Positions 56,622 through 64,000 of a DNA stretch of 64,000 nucleotides are shown here, piece after piece; position 1 is the stretch's first letter; each line of letters opens with the position of its first letter. Origin of the DNA: Shewanella corallii (GTDB lineage Bacteria > Pseudomonadota > Gammaproteobacteria > Enterobacterales > Shewanellaceae); assembly GCF_023349125.1 (NCBI RefSeq), contig NZ_JAKIKT010000002.1, positions 1-64,000 of the forward strand. Reading direction: 5' to 3'. A program made the position numbers and the translations under genes. The notes beneath the pieces were generated by a model, which was given only the letters and a program-made list of their open reading frames with translations, did no database searches and was not told where the DNA came from.

Positions 56622-58874
56622 TTACAGTGAACTGTAACGTTCACGAAGACGCTGTCTCACCACCTCTGCCAGGGTGTTAAAGCAGAAGGTAAATACAAAC
56701 AGCACGAATGCCGCCAGGAAGAGCACCCGATAATGGGTACTGCCAATTGCGGACTCAGGCATCTCTACCGCAATATTGGCGGCCAGGGTACGCATGCCCT
56801 CAAATACGCTCCACTCCATAATCGGCGTATTGCCTGTAGCCATAAGCACAATCATGGTCTCCCCTACCGCGCGGCCAAGGCCCATCATCACAGCGGAGAA
56901 GATACCCGGGCTGGCAGTGAGCAACACAACACGGGTCAGGGTTTGCCAGGGGGTAGCACCCAGTGCCAGCGAGCCATTGGAAAGATGACGGGGCACAGAG
57001 AACACAGCGTCTTCAGCAATGGAGAAGATGGTCGGGATAACGGCAAAGCCCATGGCGATACCCACAACCAGGGCGTTTCTCTGGTCAAAGGTGATTCCCA
57101 GCTCATTGGTAATGTACTGACGGGTGTCACCGTCAAACAGCCAGAGTTCCAGCACAGGACTGAATTCAAATGCCGCCCAACCCACGAGACACAAAATCGG
57201 CACCAGGAACAGCTCTTTAAACTCTTCTGGCAGCTTGAGTTTGATGGCTGCCGGCAGCACCTGCCAAATCACTGCGGTCGCTAATATGGTCAGCGGCAGC
57301 AATATTAGCAAGAGCACCATACCCGGCAGGTTTTCCTCCACCAGCGGGGCCAGCCACAAACCAGCCAGGAAGCCCAGAATCACAGTCGGCAGAGCTTCCA
57401 TAATTTCAACCGTTGGCTTAACAAAGCCCCGCACCTTGGGAGACATAAAGTAGGCGGTATAGACTGCCCCGGCGATGGCCAGAGGCACAGCAAACAGCAT
57501 GGCGTAGAAGGCTGCCTTCATGGTGCCGAACACCAGAGGCATCAGGCTTAACTTGGCTTCAAAGTCATCTGAACCTGAAGTGGACTGCCATACATATTGA
57601 GGCTCAGGGTAGCCTTCATACCAGACCTTCTGCCATAGTGCGCTCCAGGAAACTTCAGGGTGATCATTCTCAACCCTGAACAGATGTAGTTTTTCGCCCG
57701 CATCCACTACCAACGCACTTGCACGGGGACTGAAACCCATAATTTTGGTGTCTTTCAGATCGAAAGTTTTATCGAACAGGTCGCGCTCACTGGTGGTGTA
57801 GTGCAGCGACAGTTCGCCTTCCGGGGTGATGGTAACAAAGCTCTTGCGGAAGAATTCAGGAGCGATGGCAGCAACCTGACCACCGGCGTTGAAGTCGCGG
57901 ATTTCACGGTACAAACGTCCTTTGTCGCTGGCGACCTGGAAGTATTGGGCGACCCGACCATCATCAAAGCTGACCAGAACAGAACTGGCTCCGGCCAGCA
58001 GACTGATATTGGTGATACTGGTGTTTGGCTCTTTAACCTCAATCACCTGCATCAGGCTGATTTCGTCCAGATAACGAATATCGTAAACAAAAATTCGGTT
58101 ACCACTGTGCAGCAACAATTGTCTCTGATCAGGCGTCATCAGTTGCTGAGTCACCTGCCTGGGAGTATCCGGAATCGTCTCATGCTCGCTGACCCACTCA
58201 ACCTCTTCAGTCAGCATGTTCTCCTCACCACTCATACGAGTGATAGCCCAGTTACCATTGCTGTCACGGTAACTGAATGTCATCTTATCGCTGGCATAGC
58301 CAAAGGAGAGATCCCGGACCTCGGAGCCATCCTTGGTCACTGCCATTGGCTGCTGCCCTTCAGGGTATCTCAGCCTTGGCGTAATCAAACGCACGTTGTC
58401 AGGGTAGGTCACACCAAAATCGACCTTAACCAGAAGTACAGAGCCATCACTCAGCCCCAAAGCATATTTCTGCTCAGCAGCCGTTGCCACTGCTGCACTG
58501 GTGACAGTCACACCAGCAGGAAGCGTTGGCTTGAACTCGCCCAGTGATTTGCCATCAACAGCTCGGAAAAACTCCACCAGACCGGAGTCGGCTACCCGGT
58601 AGAGAATTTCATTTTGCTCATCACTACCAACCATCAAGGCCTTTGATTGGGTTTGCTGATAGCTGACCTCAGTCACAGGCTCGACTTCAGCACTGTCAAA
58701 AATCGGCTTTACCACGTATAAGAGGTAGAAAAAGATCAACAGCAAGGCCACAAATACCATGATGCCACCTACGGTGACTCCCACGGCAGTAGCTTTGTCG
58801 GTGAATGCCCTGCGGCTGGTTCTGTGACCTGCCTTCAAGATGGAATGGGCAGCCCCTGGCAAACTTTGTTCCAT
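56622..58874 (-). CDS. pstC: Phosphate ABC transporter permease PstC, enlarged form
   Basis: 750 aa, against about 319 in E. coli. After a first membrane segment (about 35-58) a periplasmic region of about 370 residues follows; its repeated strand motifs (LLHSGNRIFVYDIRYL, VLVSFDDGRVAQYF) suggest a beta-propeller-like domain. The permease core occupies the last 300 residues, with the EAA loop in NGSLALGATPWQTLTRVVLLTASPGI. It is the first gene of the operon; no pstS is seen in the window. PHO-box-like repeats lie 145 bp upstream. Confidence 0.91.
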   Translation of the reverse strand: MEQSLPGAAHSILKAGHRTSRRAFTDKATAVGVTVGGIMVFVALLLIFFYLLYVVKPIFDSAEVEPVTEVSYQQTQSKALMVGSDEQNEILYRVADSGLVEFFRAVDGKSLGEFKPTLPAGVTVTSAAVATAAEQKYALGLSDGSVLLVKVDFGVTYPDNVRLITPRLRYPEGQQPMAVTKDGSEVRDLSFGYASDKMTFSYRDSNGNWAITRMSGEENMLTEEVEWVSEHETIPDTPRQVTQQLMTPDQRQLLLHSGNRIFVYDIRYLDEISLMQVIEVKEPNTSITNISLLAGASSVLVSFDDGRVAQYFQVASDKGRLYREIRDFNAGGQVAAIAPEFFRKSFVTITPEGELSLHYTTSERDLFDKTFDLKDTKIMGFSPRASALVVDAGEKLHLFRVENDHPEVSWSALWQKVWYEGYPEPQYVWQSTSGSDDFEAKLSLMPLVFGTMKAAFYAMLFAVPLAIAGAVYTAYFMSPKVRGFVKPTVEIMEALPTVILGFLAGLWLAPLVEENLPGMVLLLILLPLTILATAVIWQVLPAAIKLKLPEEFKELFLVPILCLVGWAAFEFSPVLELWLFDGDTRQYITNELGITFDQRNALVVGIAMGFAVIPTIFSIAEDAVFSVPRHLSNGSLALGATPWQTLTRVVLLTASPGIFSAVMMGLGRAVGETMIVLMATGNTPIMEWSVFEGMRTLAANIAVEMPESAIGSTHYRVLFLAAFVLFVFTFCFNTLAEVVRQRLRERYSSL

Positions 58875-59018
58875 TCATTACCTCTGTATTTAGGTATCAG
58901 CAAACGTTCTGATTAATGATTTTCATCGCTTTTTTCTGGGCTTACAGCCATTGCTGTGTTACCACTATTCCTCAGTGGCCCCAACCTGGATTCAATCCTT
59001 TTTAGTTGTGGCCCGAAG

Positions 59019-59049
59019 TATATGACGTCAATATGACAGCATTGTTACA
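59019..59049 (-). promoter_or_regulatory. PHO-box-like direct repeats upstream of pstC
   Basis: Read on the minus strand, three 11-bp units begin TGTAA, TGTCA and CGTCA. The central CTGTCATATTGACGTCAT fits the PhoB consensus at about 14 of 18 positions. Distance to the pstC start is 145 bp. The site is also 32 bp upstream of the divergent ACT-domain gene. Confidence 0.6.
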
Positions 59050-59080
59050 TAGCGCATGATTTCGCCACAGGAGTACCTCT

Positions 59081-59575
59081 ATGCTGCGATACCTCATCAC
59101 TTTGCAAGCACCTGACAGACAAGGATTGGTTGAACAACTGGCACACGCAGTCAGTCGTCACGGGGGCAACTGGCTGGATTCTGAGATGCGACATATAGAC
59201 GGCACCTTTGCCGCCATGATGGTCGTTGAAGTACCTGCCCTGAAATGGGACGCCTTGCTGGAAAACCTTGAGTGTATCGATGGTCTGACAATGACCCACA
59301 GTAAGATTTCTGCAGGCCCAACCCCAAAATACCGCAGCGACTTTCAGTTTGTCGCCTATGACCGGGCGGGATTAGTACTGGATATTTCGAATAAAATCAA
59401 CAAACTTGGCATTAATATCGAGCAATTCAGCAGCCAGTATGATGCCGCAGGTCATACCGGGGTTCCGCTGTTTAAAGCAAATTTAGGTCTGGGTATGGCC
59501 AATGAAGAACAGGAAGAAGCCCTGCGCCAATCTCTGTATGAGCTGGGGGATGATGTGGTACTGGATAAAGTCTGA
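59081..59575 (+). CDS. ACT-domain protein, GcvR-like
   Basis: 164 aa with two ACT domains (about residues 2-80 and 88-160): YLITLQAPDRQGLVEQLAHAVSRHGGNWLDSEM and FVAYDRAGLVLDISNKINKLGINIEQFSSQ. This is the layout of GcvR, which modulates the glycine cleavage regulator GcvA, and of related two-ACT proteins. No DNA-binding domain, so it acts by binding another protein or an amino acid. CAGGAG precedes the ATG. It is divergent from pstC, and a link to phosphate control is only positional. Confidence 0.85.
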   Translation: MLRYLITLQAPDRQGLVEQLAHAVSRHGGNWLDSEMRHIDGTFAAMMVVEVPALKWDALLENLECIDGLTMTHSKISAGPTPKYRSDFQFVAYDRAGLVLDISNKINKLGINIEQFSSQYDAAGHTGVPLFKANLGLGMANEEQEEALRQSLYELGDDVVLDKV

Positions 59576-59596
59576 TACCAAATTAATCAGGAACAA

Positions 59597-59620
59597 AAAA
59601 GGAGGCTAATGCCTCCTTTT
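59597..59620. terminator. Terminator after the ACT-domain gene
   Basis: AAAAGGAGGC (59597-59606) and GCCTCCTTTT (59611-59620) around TAAT; usable by both convergent genes. Confidence 0.85.
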
Positions 59621-59639
59621 GTTATTTAATCACGCACTA

Positions 59640-59981
59640 TTACGCCATCTTAGGGTTGGCGCCATAATCATTTTCATCATGGCTGTCCTGAACAAAGAAG
59701 ACTATCAGAACAATGAATCCAATCACTGGGAGCAAATACAGCAACTGCCACCAGCCACTGCGACCGGTATCATGCAGACGACGGGCACCGATGGCCAGAG
59801 AAGGGATCAGCACTGCAAGAGAATATATGCTTCCCAACATCATTATACCTAACATATTATCGACAAGAGTCAGTACTATTGAAACGATAAAGTTGAACAG
59901 TAAAAACATCCAGAATTCTTTACGGCGAGCCCGGCCATTGAACTCAGCAAACTTTTTCCACGCCCCGATGTAATATTCCAT
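59640..59981 (-). CDS. DUF805-family inner membrane protein
   Basis: 113 aa. The DUF805 pattern is complete: YYIGAWKKFAEFNGRARRKEFWMFLLFN at the N-terminus, LAIGARRLHDTGRSGWWQLL at about residues 62-81, and a last helix VLIVFFVQDSHDEN. Three to four membrane segments. AAAGGAG precedes the ATG. The family occurs widely next to stress and transport genes; function unknown. Confidence 0.9.
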   Translation of the reverse strand: MEYYIGAWKKFAEFNGRARRKEFWMFLLFNFIVSIVLTLVDNMLGIMMLGSIYSLAVLIPSLAIGARRLHDTGRSGWWQLLYLLPVIGFIVLIVFFVQDSHDENDYGANPKMA

Positions 59982-60168
59982 AGCGACTCCTTTGTATTTA
60001 TTTGGGTGGCAGGCATCGGCAGGAGTCAGTAACCCCCAAACCGAACGACGGCCAATTTACAATCGCTGCAAACTTAACACAAAGATAACAATTGCCAATC
60101 ACCCTAAAGCATTAAGCAGTAGAGGTCATACCAATAAAAGTCTAAGCACACTGGGGTAGTAATCGGGC

Positions 60169-60450
60169 TTATGCGGCCAATCTGCCGTTTCTAACCAGAG
60201 CCCTGCGGACATTTCGGCACATTTTGCCAAAACGGTTAAGGTCATCAAACCCAGGAGCAATGCCTCTGTTGATACTGTGCTGCCAGTAGCTGAGTTCAGA
60301 GTCCACCATCTCCATCAACTTTTTTGGGCAGCCTATACAAGAGTTATCCGGACCACATACAAAAGTATCCTCCTCGTATAGAGGAAACTCCTGCTTTACC
60401 GCATCGATAATCTGCTGCATTGCGGTGATTCTATCGGGCTTTTGGGTCAT
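60169..60450 (-). CDS. Small Cys-motif protein, unknown function
   Basis: 93 aa, soluble. Residues 32-42 carry CGPDNSCIGCP, and a fourth Cys lies at about 78 (KMCRNVRR), so a metal or Fe-S site is possible. The rest is helical. The start ATG has no good ribosome binding site. It seems a conserved Shewanella-type protein, but this is from memory and uncertain. It stands alone between the DUF805 and DUF2797 genes. Confidence 0.6.
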   Translation of the reverse strand: MTQKPDRITAMQQIIDAVKQEFPLYEEDTFVCGPDNSCIGCPKKLMEMVDSELSYWQHSINRGIAPGFDDLNRFGKMCRNVRRALVRNGRLAA

Positions 60451-60640
60451 AGCGCATAAGGTCGGGTGGTGAAATATGCAGCTATTCTACGCCTCCTTTT
60501 TGCTGACGCTATTCTCCCAAATAGGTAGCATACAAAAGGATTAACACCGATTAATCCTGCAGTATTTTCACTAACTCTTAATCGATAAAAGCGCTCATAG
60601 CTGATGGACTAACTCTGGTACACTCCCAAGACATTGAAAA

Positions 60641-60659
60641 GGCCCGCGTTCGACGGGCC
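60641..60659 (+). other. Hairpin in the leader of the DUF2797 gene
   Basis: GGCCCG (60641-60646) and CGGGCC (60654-60659), about 24 bp before the start. No T-run. Possible translational or stability element. Confidence 0.35.
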
Positions 60660-60682
60660 CATGAATATCAAGAGTGAGCACT

Positions 60683-61504
60683 ATGCAAGGAACCCTTTCC
60701 AAGATGCGCGCCAGTCTGGATGACCAGGCGCAGGTCCAGTATCAGCTGCCGGTTGGCGACGAAGAGCTGGCACTCAACCCTTTGATCGGCAAGTCGCTGT
60801 CGATCATCCATTCCGGCAATATCTACTGCTGCAGCTGTGGTAAGAAGACCAAGAAAAGCTACTCCCAGGGTCATTGCTATGTGTGCATGCAAAAGCTGGC
60901 CAGCTGCGACATGTGCATTATGAAACCGGAGACCTGTCACTTCGATGCCGGTACCTGTCGTGAGCCTGAGTGGGCCGAAAGTCACTGCTTTGTGCCTCAC
61001 TATGTTTACCTGTCCAACACCTCTGGCATTAAGGTGGGCATTACCCGCCACACTCAGATCCCAACCCGTTGGATAGATCAGGGTGCTACTCAGGGTCTGC
61101 CAATCCTCAAGGTGGCTAACCGTCGCTTGTCCGGTAAGGTGGAAATTGAGCTGGCCAAACTGATCAAAGATAAAACCAACTGGCAGGCGATGCTCAAAGG
61201 CAACGCCGACGATTTAGATCTGCAGGAACAAGCCAAACAATTGCTGCCGCAAATCCAGTCACGTCTGGATGAACTGGCCGCCGAAGAAGGCCCGGATGCT
61301 ATTGAAGTGCTCGATACCGGCAGCCAGGAGATCGACTATCCGGTTGAGACCTTCCCAACCAAGGTGAAATCATTCAACCTGGACAAAGACCCAATCGCCG
61401 GTGGCGTATTAATGGGCATTAAAGGCCAGTACCTGATTTTTGATACCGGGGTAATCAATATTCGTAAGTACACCTCTTACGACGTGACGATTCAGCACGA
61501 TTAA
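60683..61504 (+). CDS. DUF2797-family Cys-rich protein
   Basis: 273 aa. The N-terminal half contains CXXC pairs that probably bind metal: CCSCGKKTKKSYSQGHCYVC and CDMCIMKPETC (about residues 50-90). The central YLSNTSGIKVGITRHTQIPTRWIDQGA (about 111-137) resembles a GIY-YIG-like core (GIKVGIT), as in other DUF2797 members. The function is unknown; a nucleic-acid role is a reasonable inference. An in-frame GTG at 60674 is also possible; ATG 60683 has GAGTGAG upstream. Followed by a strong terminator. Confidence 0.85.
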   Translation: MQGTLSKMRASLDDQAQVQYQLPVGDEELALNPLIGKSLSIIHSGNIYCCSCGKKTKKSYSQGHCYVCMQKLASCDMCIMKPETCHFDAGTCREPEWAESHCFVPHYVYLSNTSGIKVGITRHTQIPTRWIDQGATQGLPILKVANRRLSGKVEIELAKLIKDKTNWQAMLKGNADDLDLQEQAKQLLPQIQSRLDELAAEEGPDAIEVLDTGSQEIDYPVETFPTKVKSFNLDKDPIAGGVLMGIKGQYLIFDTGVINIRKYTSYDVTIQHD

Positions 61505-61521
61505 GCCGGTCAAATAGAGAC

Positions 61522-61557
61522 AAAAAGCCCCGCACGGTAGAGCCTGCGGGGCTTTTT
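61522..61557. terminator. Terminator after the DUF2797 gene
   Basis: AAAAAGCCCCGCA (61522-61534) and TGCGGGGCTTTTT (61545-61557). Bidirectional, also serving the cupin gene. Confidence 0.88.
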
Positions 61558-61585
61558 AATCTTGTTCAAACCCGACTTTGGCGCA

Positions 61586-61972
61586 TTAACCTCGCGCAGC
61601 CATCTGCTCTTCAATATCTTCGTAGGCTTCGACCAGAAATCTTGGGGTACAGATCGCCAGGAAGATAAGATCGCAATCACCTGTGTTGGTGATCCTTTGA
61701 GGGCAGGATGGCGGGATCACAACCACGTCACCTGGGTTGACTTCCACTGGCGCCATATCACCAACTTCCACCAGCCCTTTGCCTTCCTGAATGTAATAAC
61801 GCTCAGTAATGTCACGCACGATATGCCAGCGGGTCGTCACGCCCGGTTCAACCCGCGCACGGGCAATAGAGGCTTCAGGATCATTGTCGGAATTTGAATG
61901 CTCGACGATATAACACAGCTCAGGAGTCCAGAACTCTGTGGTCAAATCCTGATGATGTACGGCTTCTTTCAT
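61586..61972 (-). CDS. Cupin-domain protein
   Basis: 128 aa single cupin. Motif 1 is TRWHIVRDITERYYIQEGKG (about residues 46-65; one clear His with a Glu), motif 2 is NPGDVVVIPPSCPQRITNTG (about 79-98), where the usual His is replaced by Gln. The metal site is therefore incomplete, and a binding rather than enzymatic role is likely. The ribosome binding site is weak. Convergent with DUF2797; substrate unknown. Confidence 0.85.
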   Translation of the reverse strand: MKEAVHHQDLTTEFWTPELCYIVEHSNSDNDPEASIARARVEPGVTTRWHIVRDITERYYIQEGKGLVEVGDMAPVEVNPGDVVVIPPSCPQRITNTGDCDLIFLAICTPRFLVEAYEDIEEQMAARG

Positions 61973-62092
61973 TGTTTTCTCTGCAGTAGGGCAATCATCG
62001 GGGCAGCATTCCTCAGCCCTCCCTCAGGGTCAAGCCACACTTGCCAAAACAGTTTGAGCCAGAGCACAGAACGCATATGGATGCGCAAAAGA

Positions 62093-62114
62093 AAAGCAGG
62101 CCTGAGCCTGCTTT
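62093..62114 (-). terminator. Intrinsic terminator of the collagenase gene
   Basis: AAAGCAGGC (62093-62101) and GCCTGCTTT (62106-62114) around CTGA, with T-rich sequence following on the minus strand. Confidence 0.75.
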
Positions 62115-62136
62115 CATCATCCAATCCGGGTAAGCC

Positions 62137-64000
62137 CTACTTTAGCTCCACCAGCAAGCTGGCACCTGAGCTGCTGGGGTTGCCCCTTGGCGCCAGGTAG
62201 TACCAGCCTTCCGCAGGGTTGGTCAGCACCAACTGCTCACGGTTACCCGCCTGCTCGGACTTAACTTCAAAACTGTCAGGGCTGGCCCAGGTTTGGCTGT
62301 TGCCGTACAGGTTCAAATCACCTGTGCCATGATCTGTGCTGACGGTTACCGATGGAGTGTTTGCCGGCACATAGAAGTAATAGCTGGTGCGGCCATCGGC
62401 GACACAAACCGCTTCACCAAAGTTTACGCCGCCATACTCATAGGGAGTTTGGGCCTGGCAAACATCAGGCACATTGGATGGCAGCTCGGGTTCTGGCTCT
62501 GTCCCACCCTGAGATAAGGTCATGGACACTCCCTGATAACCTGAACTGGTCACCAGTGAGAAATACACCCAGCCTCGATTGGCAGTGACCGTCAGGCTGT
62601 CATCACTGCCAGCCACATCGGTACGAACATCAAAAGCTGACTCAGTTGCCCAGATACTCTGATTAAACAGAATATCCACTTCGCCTGTGCCACCGGACAA
62701 GTTCAGGGTCAGCTGAGTATTATCGGCATCCACATAGGTGTAGTAGTAATTGATACCACTGCCAGCAACACACTCCTGCTGATCCGGCGTCAGGTTGCCA
62801 TCGGTAATGGTGGCCGCGCCACAGTCCTGCGTTGGGGTACCGGTGTCCGGGTCTGCATTGTCGCCAATACCATCACCGTCAGAATCAGCCCACTCGGTCG
62901 GATCCAGCGGGAACAGATCCAGGCTGTCCTCATAACCATCGTTGTCATCATCGGTATCAGCATTATTACCTATGCCGTCACCGTCGGTATCCAACGTTTC
63001 AGAGGGATCATTGGGGAAAGCATCCTGACTGTCCGGCACACCATCACCATCTGAATCCACCGGCATCACAGGGCCTGTCAGCTGGGAGTCATTGCTGGCA
63101 ACCGCCTGCAACCACTGCTGCCATTCGGCCTCATAGTTATCGGCAATCGTGTTGTTGATATAGTCGAGCCAGCCCTGGGCATCGCCGCCACGCGCCAGTG
63201 CCAGCATGGCATCCACATCGCTGCGATGGTTTTCAAACATAAAGCGTACCGCCAGATAGCCCCAGCGATAAACTCTGTCTGTGCCGTCATTATATGTGGT
63301 TGCCAGCACCTGACTTAAGCTAAGTGCACCAGTGCGCGCCAGTGCCACAGCCTCATCGTTACGGTTCTGACGGGACAGGTACTCGGCCAGACCTTCGCTC
63401 CACCATACTGACTTACCGGTATTAATGTCGAAATAGTTGAAGGCGCCATAGAGGTTGAAACGACCATCCAGATAATGGACATACTCATGCTCCAGGTTCC
63501 ACACCACAAACTCATCAGTGATCCAACTGGCTTCATGGGCGATAAATCGGGCCTGATTGTTCTGATCTGCCGGGTTGCCTTCCAGGTACATGCCACCATT
63601 ATTGGTATCTATGCCGAAAATGATGCCAGCGTAATTATCATAGTTGGTGTAATCATCGAAGATATTGACCTGCAAACTGGTGTTGTAATCATCCGCCACC
63701 GGGGTATAACCGGTCGCCAGCACCTGATGGAAGAGCACCTCTTCCGCCGCCATCAGATCACAGGATTGGGTCAGCTCGGCATCATTCATCGCCTGGGCAC
63801 GAATACTGATGGAATCGGAGCAGACGTAGTTTATGCCCAGTACCGTTTGTTCAAGCTCCTGCTCCCAGCCGCAAATACCAAACGCCTCACATTGCCCAGG
63901 ATTGTAATAGTCCAGATAACCTGCACCATCCGCCCACTGAGGGCTCATGCGGGCAAACTTGGCCATATACTGCTGAATACCGGCATTGAGCTCGTTTTTC
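62137..64000 (-). CDS. Secreted M9-family collagenase-like metalloprotease (N-terminus outside window)
   Basis: The frame is open to the window edge, so the N-terminal part (signal peptide and activator domain) is missing; about 620 residues are visible. The zinc motif HEYVH is at 63475-63489, and a downstream WWSEGLAEYLSR carries the Glu ligand, as in Vibrio collagenase. After the catalytic domain come thrombospondin-type-3-like Ca-binding repeats (DSDGDGVPDSQD, DTDGDGIGNNAD, DSDGDGIGDNAD), then two PPC-type beta-domains separated by a PEPELP linker. An extracellular enzyme that degrades collagen or similar proteins. Confidence 0.9.
   Translation of the reverse strand, partial: KNELNAGIQQYMAKFARMSPQWADGAGYLDYYNPGQCEAFGICGWEQELEQTVLGINYVCSDSISIRAQAMNDAELTQSCDLMAAEEVLFHQVLATGYTPVADDYNTSLQVNIFDDYTNYDNYAGIIFGIDTNNGGMYLEGNPADQNNQARFIAHEASWITDEFVVWNLEHEYVHYLDGRFNLYGAFNYFDINTGKSVWWSEGLAEYLSRQNRNDEAVALARTGALSLSQVLATTYNDGTDRVYRWGYLAVRFMFENHRSDVDAMLALARGGDAQGWLDYINNTIADNYEAEWQQWLQAVASNDSQLTGPVMPVDSDGDGVPDSQDAFPNDPSETLDTDGDGIGNNADTDDDNDGYEDSLDLFPLDPTEWADSDGDGIGDNADPDTGTPTQDCGAATITDGNLTPDQQECVAGSGINYYYTYVDADNTQLTLNLSGGTGEVDILFNQSIWATESAFDVRTDVAGSDDSLTVTANRGWVYFSLVTSSGYQGVSMTLSQGGTEPEPELPSNVPDVCQAQTPYEYGGVNFGEAVCVADGRTSYYFYVPANTPSVTVSTDHGTGDLNLYGNSQTWASPDSFEVKSEQAGNREQLVLTNPAEGWYYLAPRGNPSSSGASLLVELK

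Overview
The window looks like chromosome of a Shewanella-type marine gammaproteobacterium (Alteromonadales). The main evidence is an outer-membrane metal-reduction locus (omcA, mtrC, mtrA, mtrB) beside feoAB and glnS. Supporting evidence is an oleABCD hydrocarbon cluster, a PLP-dependent aspartate decarboxylase of the PanP type, and a pst operon with oversized permease subunits. MtrC, MtrA, MtrB and OleA are recognisable from remembered S. oneidensis sequences; no database search was run. Gene density is high, most units end in clear intrinsic terminators, and no tRNA, rRNA, CRISPR array or transposase gene was seen.

Layout. 1-1663: the start of a secreted, repeat-containing protein leaving the window on the minus strand, then about 1.1 kb of AT-rich gene-free DNA. 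1664-6715: a Yip1-family membrane protein, glnS, and the ferrous iron uptake pair feoAB. 6716-14790: omcA, then mtrC-mtrA-mtrB, the extracellular electron transfer conduit. FeoAB can import the Fe(II) that this conduit produces. 15085-17418: a secreted M4 metalloprotease. 17707-22948: a small membrane protein, a uracil-DNA glycosylase-family protein, and a glycerate module (CdaR regulator, GntP-type permease, glycerate kinase) with a palindromic operator candidate. 23126-24787: PanP-type decarboxylase. 24893-34297: esterase, EIIC-EAL fusion, WYL regulator and VOC protein, phosphohexomutase, acetyltransferase, and an M48 peptidase/DUF898 pair.

34298-37636: a NupC-type nucleoside transporter behind a long structured leader, then PAP2, GNAT and a small ORF. 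37786-43928: oleABCD read on the minus strand behind a methyltransferase. 44059-47766: a coiled-coil lipoprotein, a DUF1289 protein, a POT peptide transporter and yajD. 48022-52551: a cNMP/CBS/DUF294 protein overlapping a DnaQ-type exonuclease, then a BCCT transporter with its own attenuator-like leader. 52655-58874: a TonB-domain lipoprotein and pstCAB-phoU, with a PHO-box candidate upstream. 59081-64000: an ACT-domain regulator, small conserved proteins, DUF2797, a cupin, and the C-terminal part of a secreted M9 collagenase.

The strongest candidates for something undescribed are non-coding. They are (i) the nupC leader (about 34512-34781), which has several mutually exclusive pairings followed by a terminator hairpin. 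(ii) A nested inverted-repeat element fills the gap between two convergent genes (28183-28300). (iii) A 34-bp element is repeated at nearly the same distance upstream of omcA and mtrC, and its core recurs at 47897.
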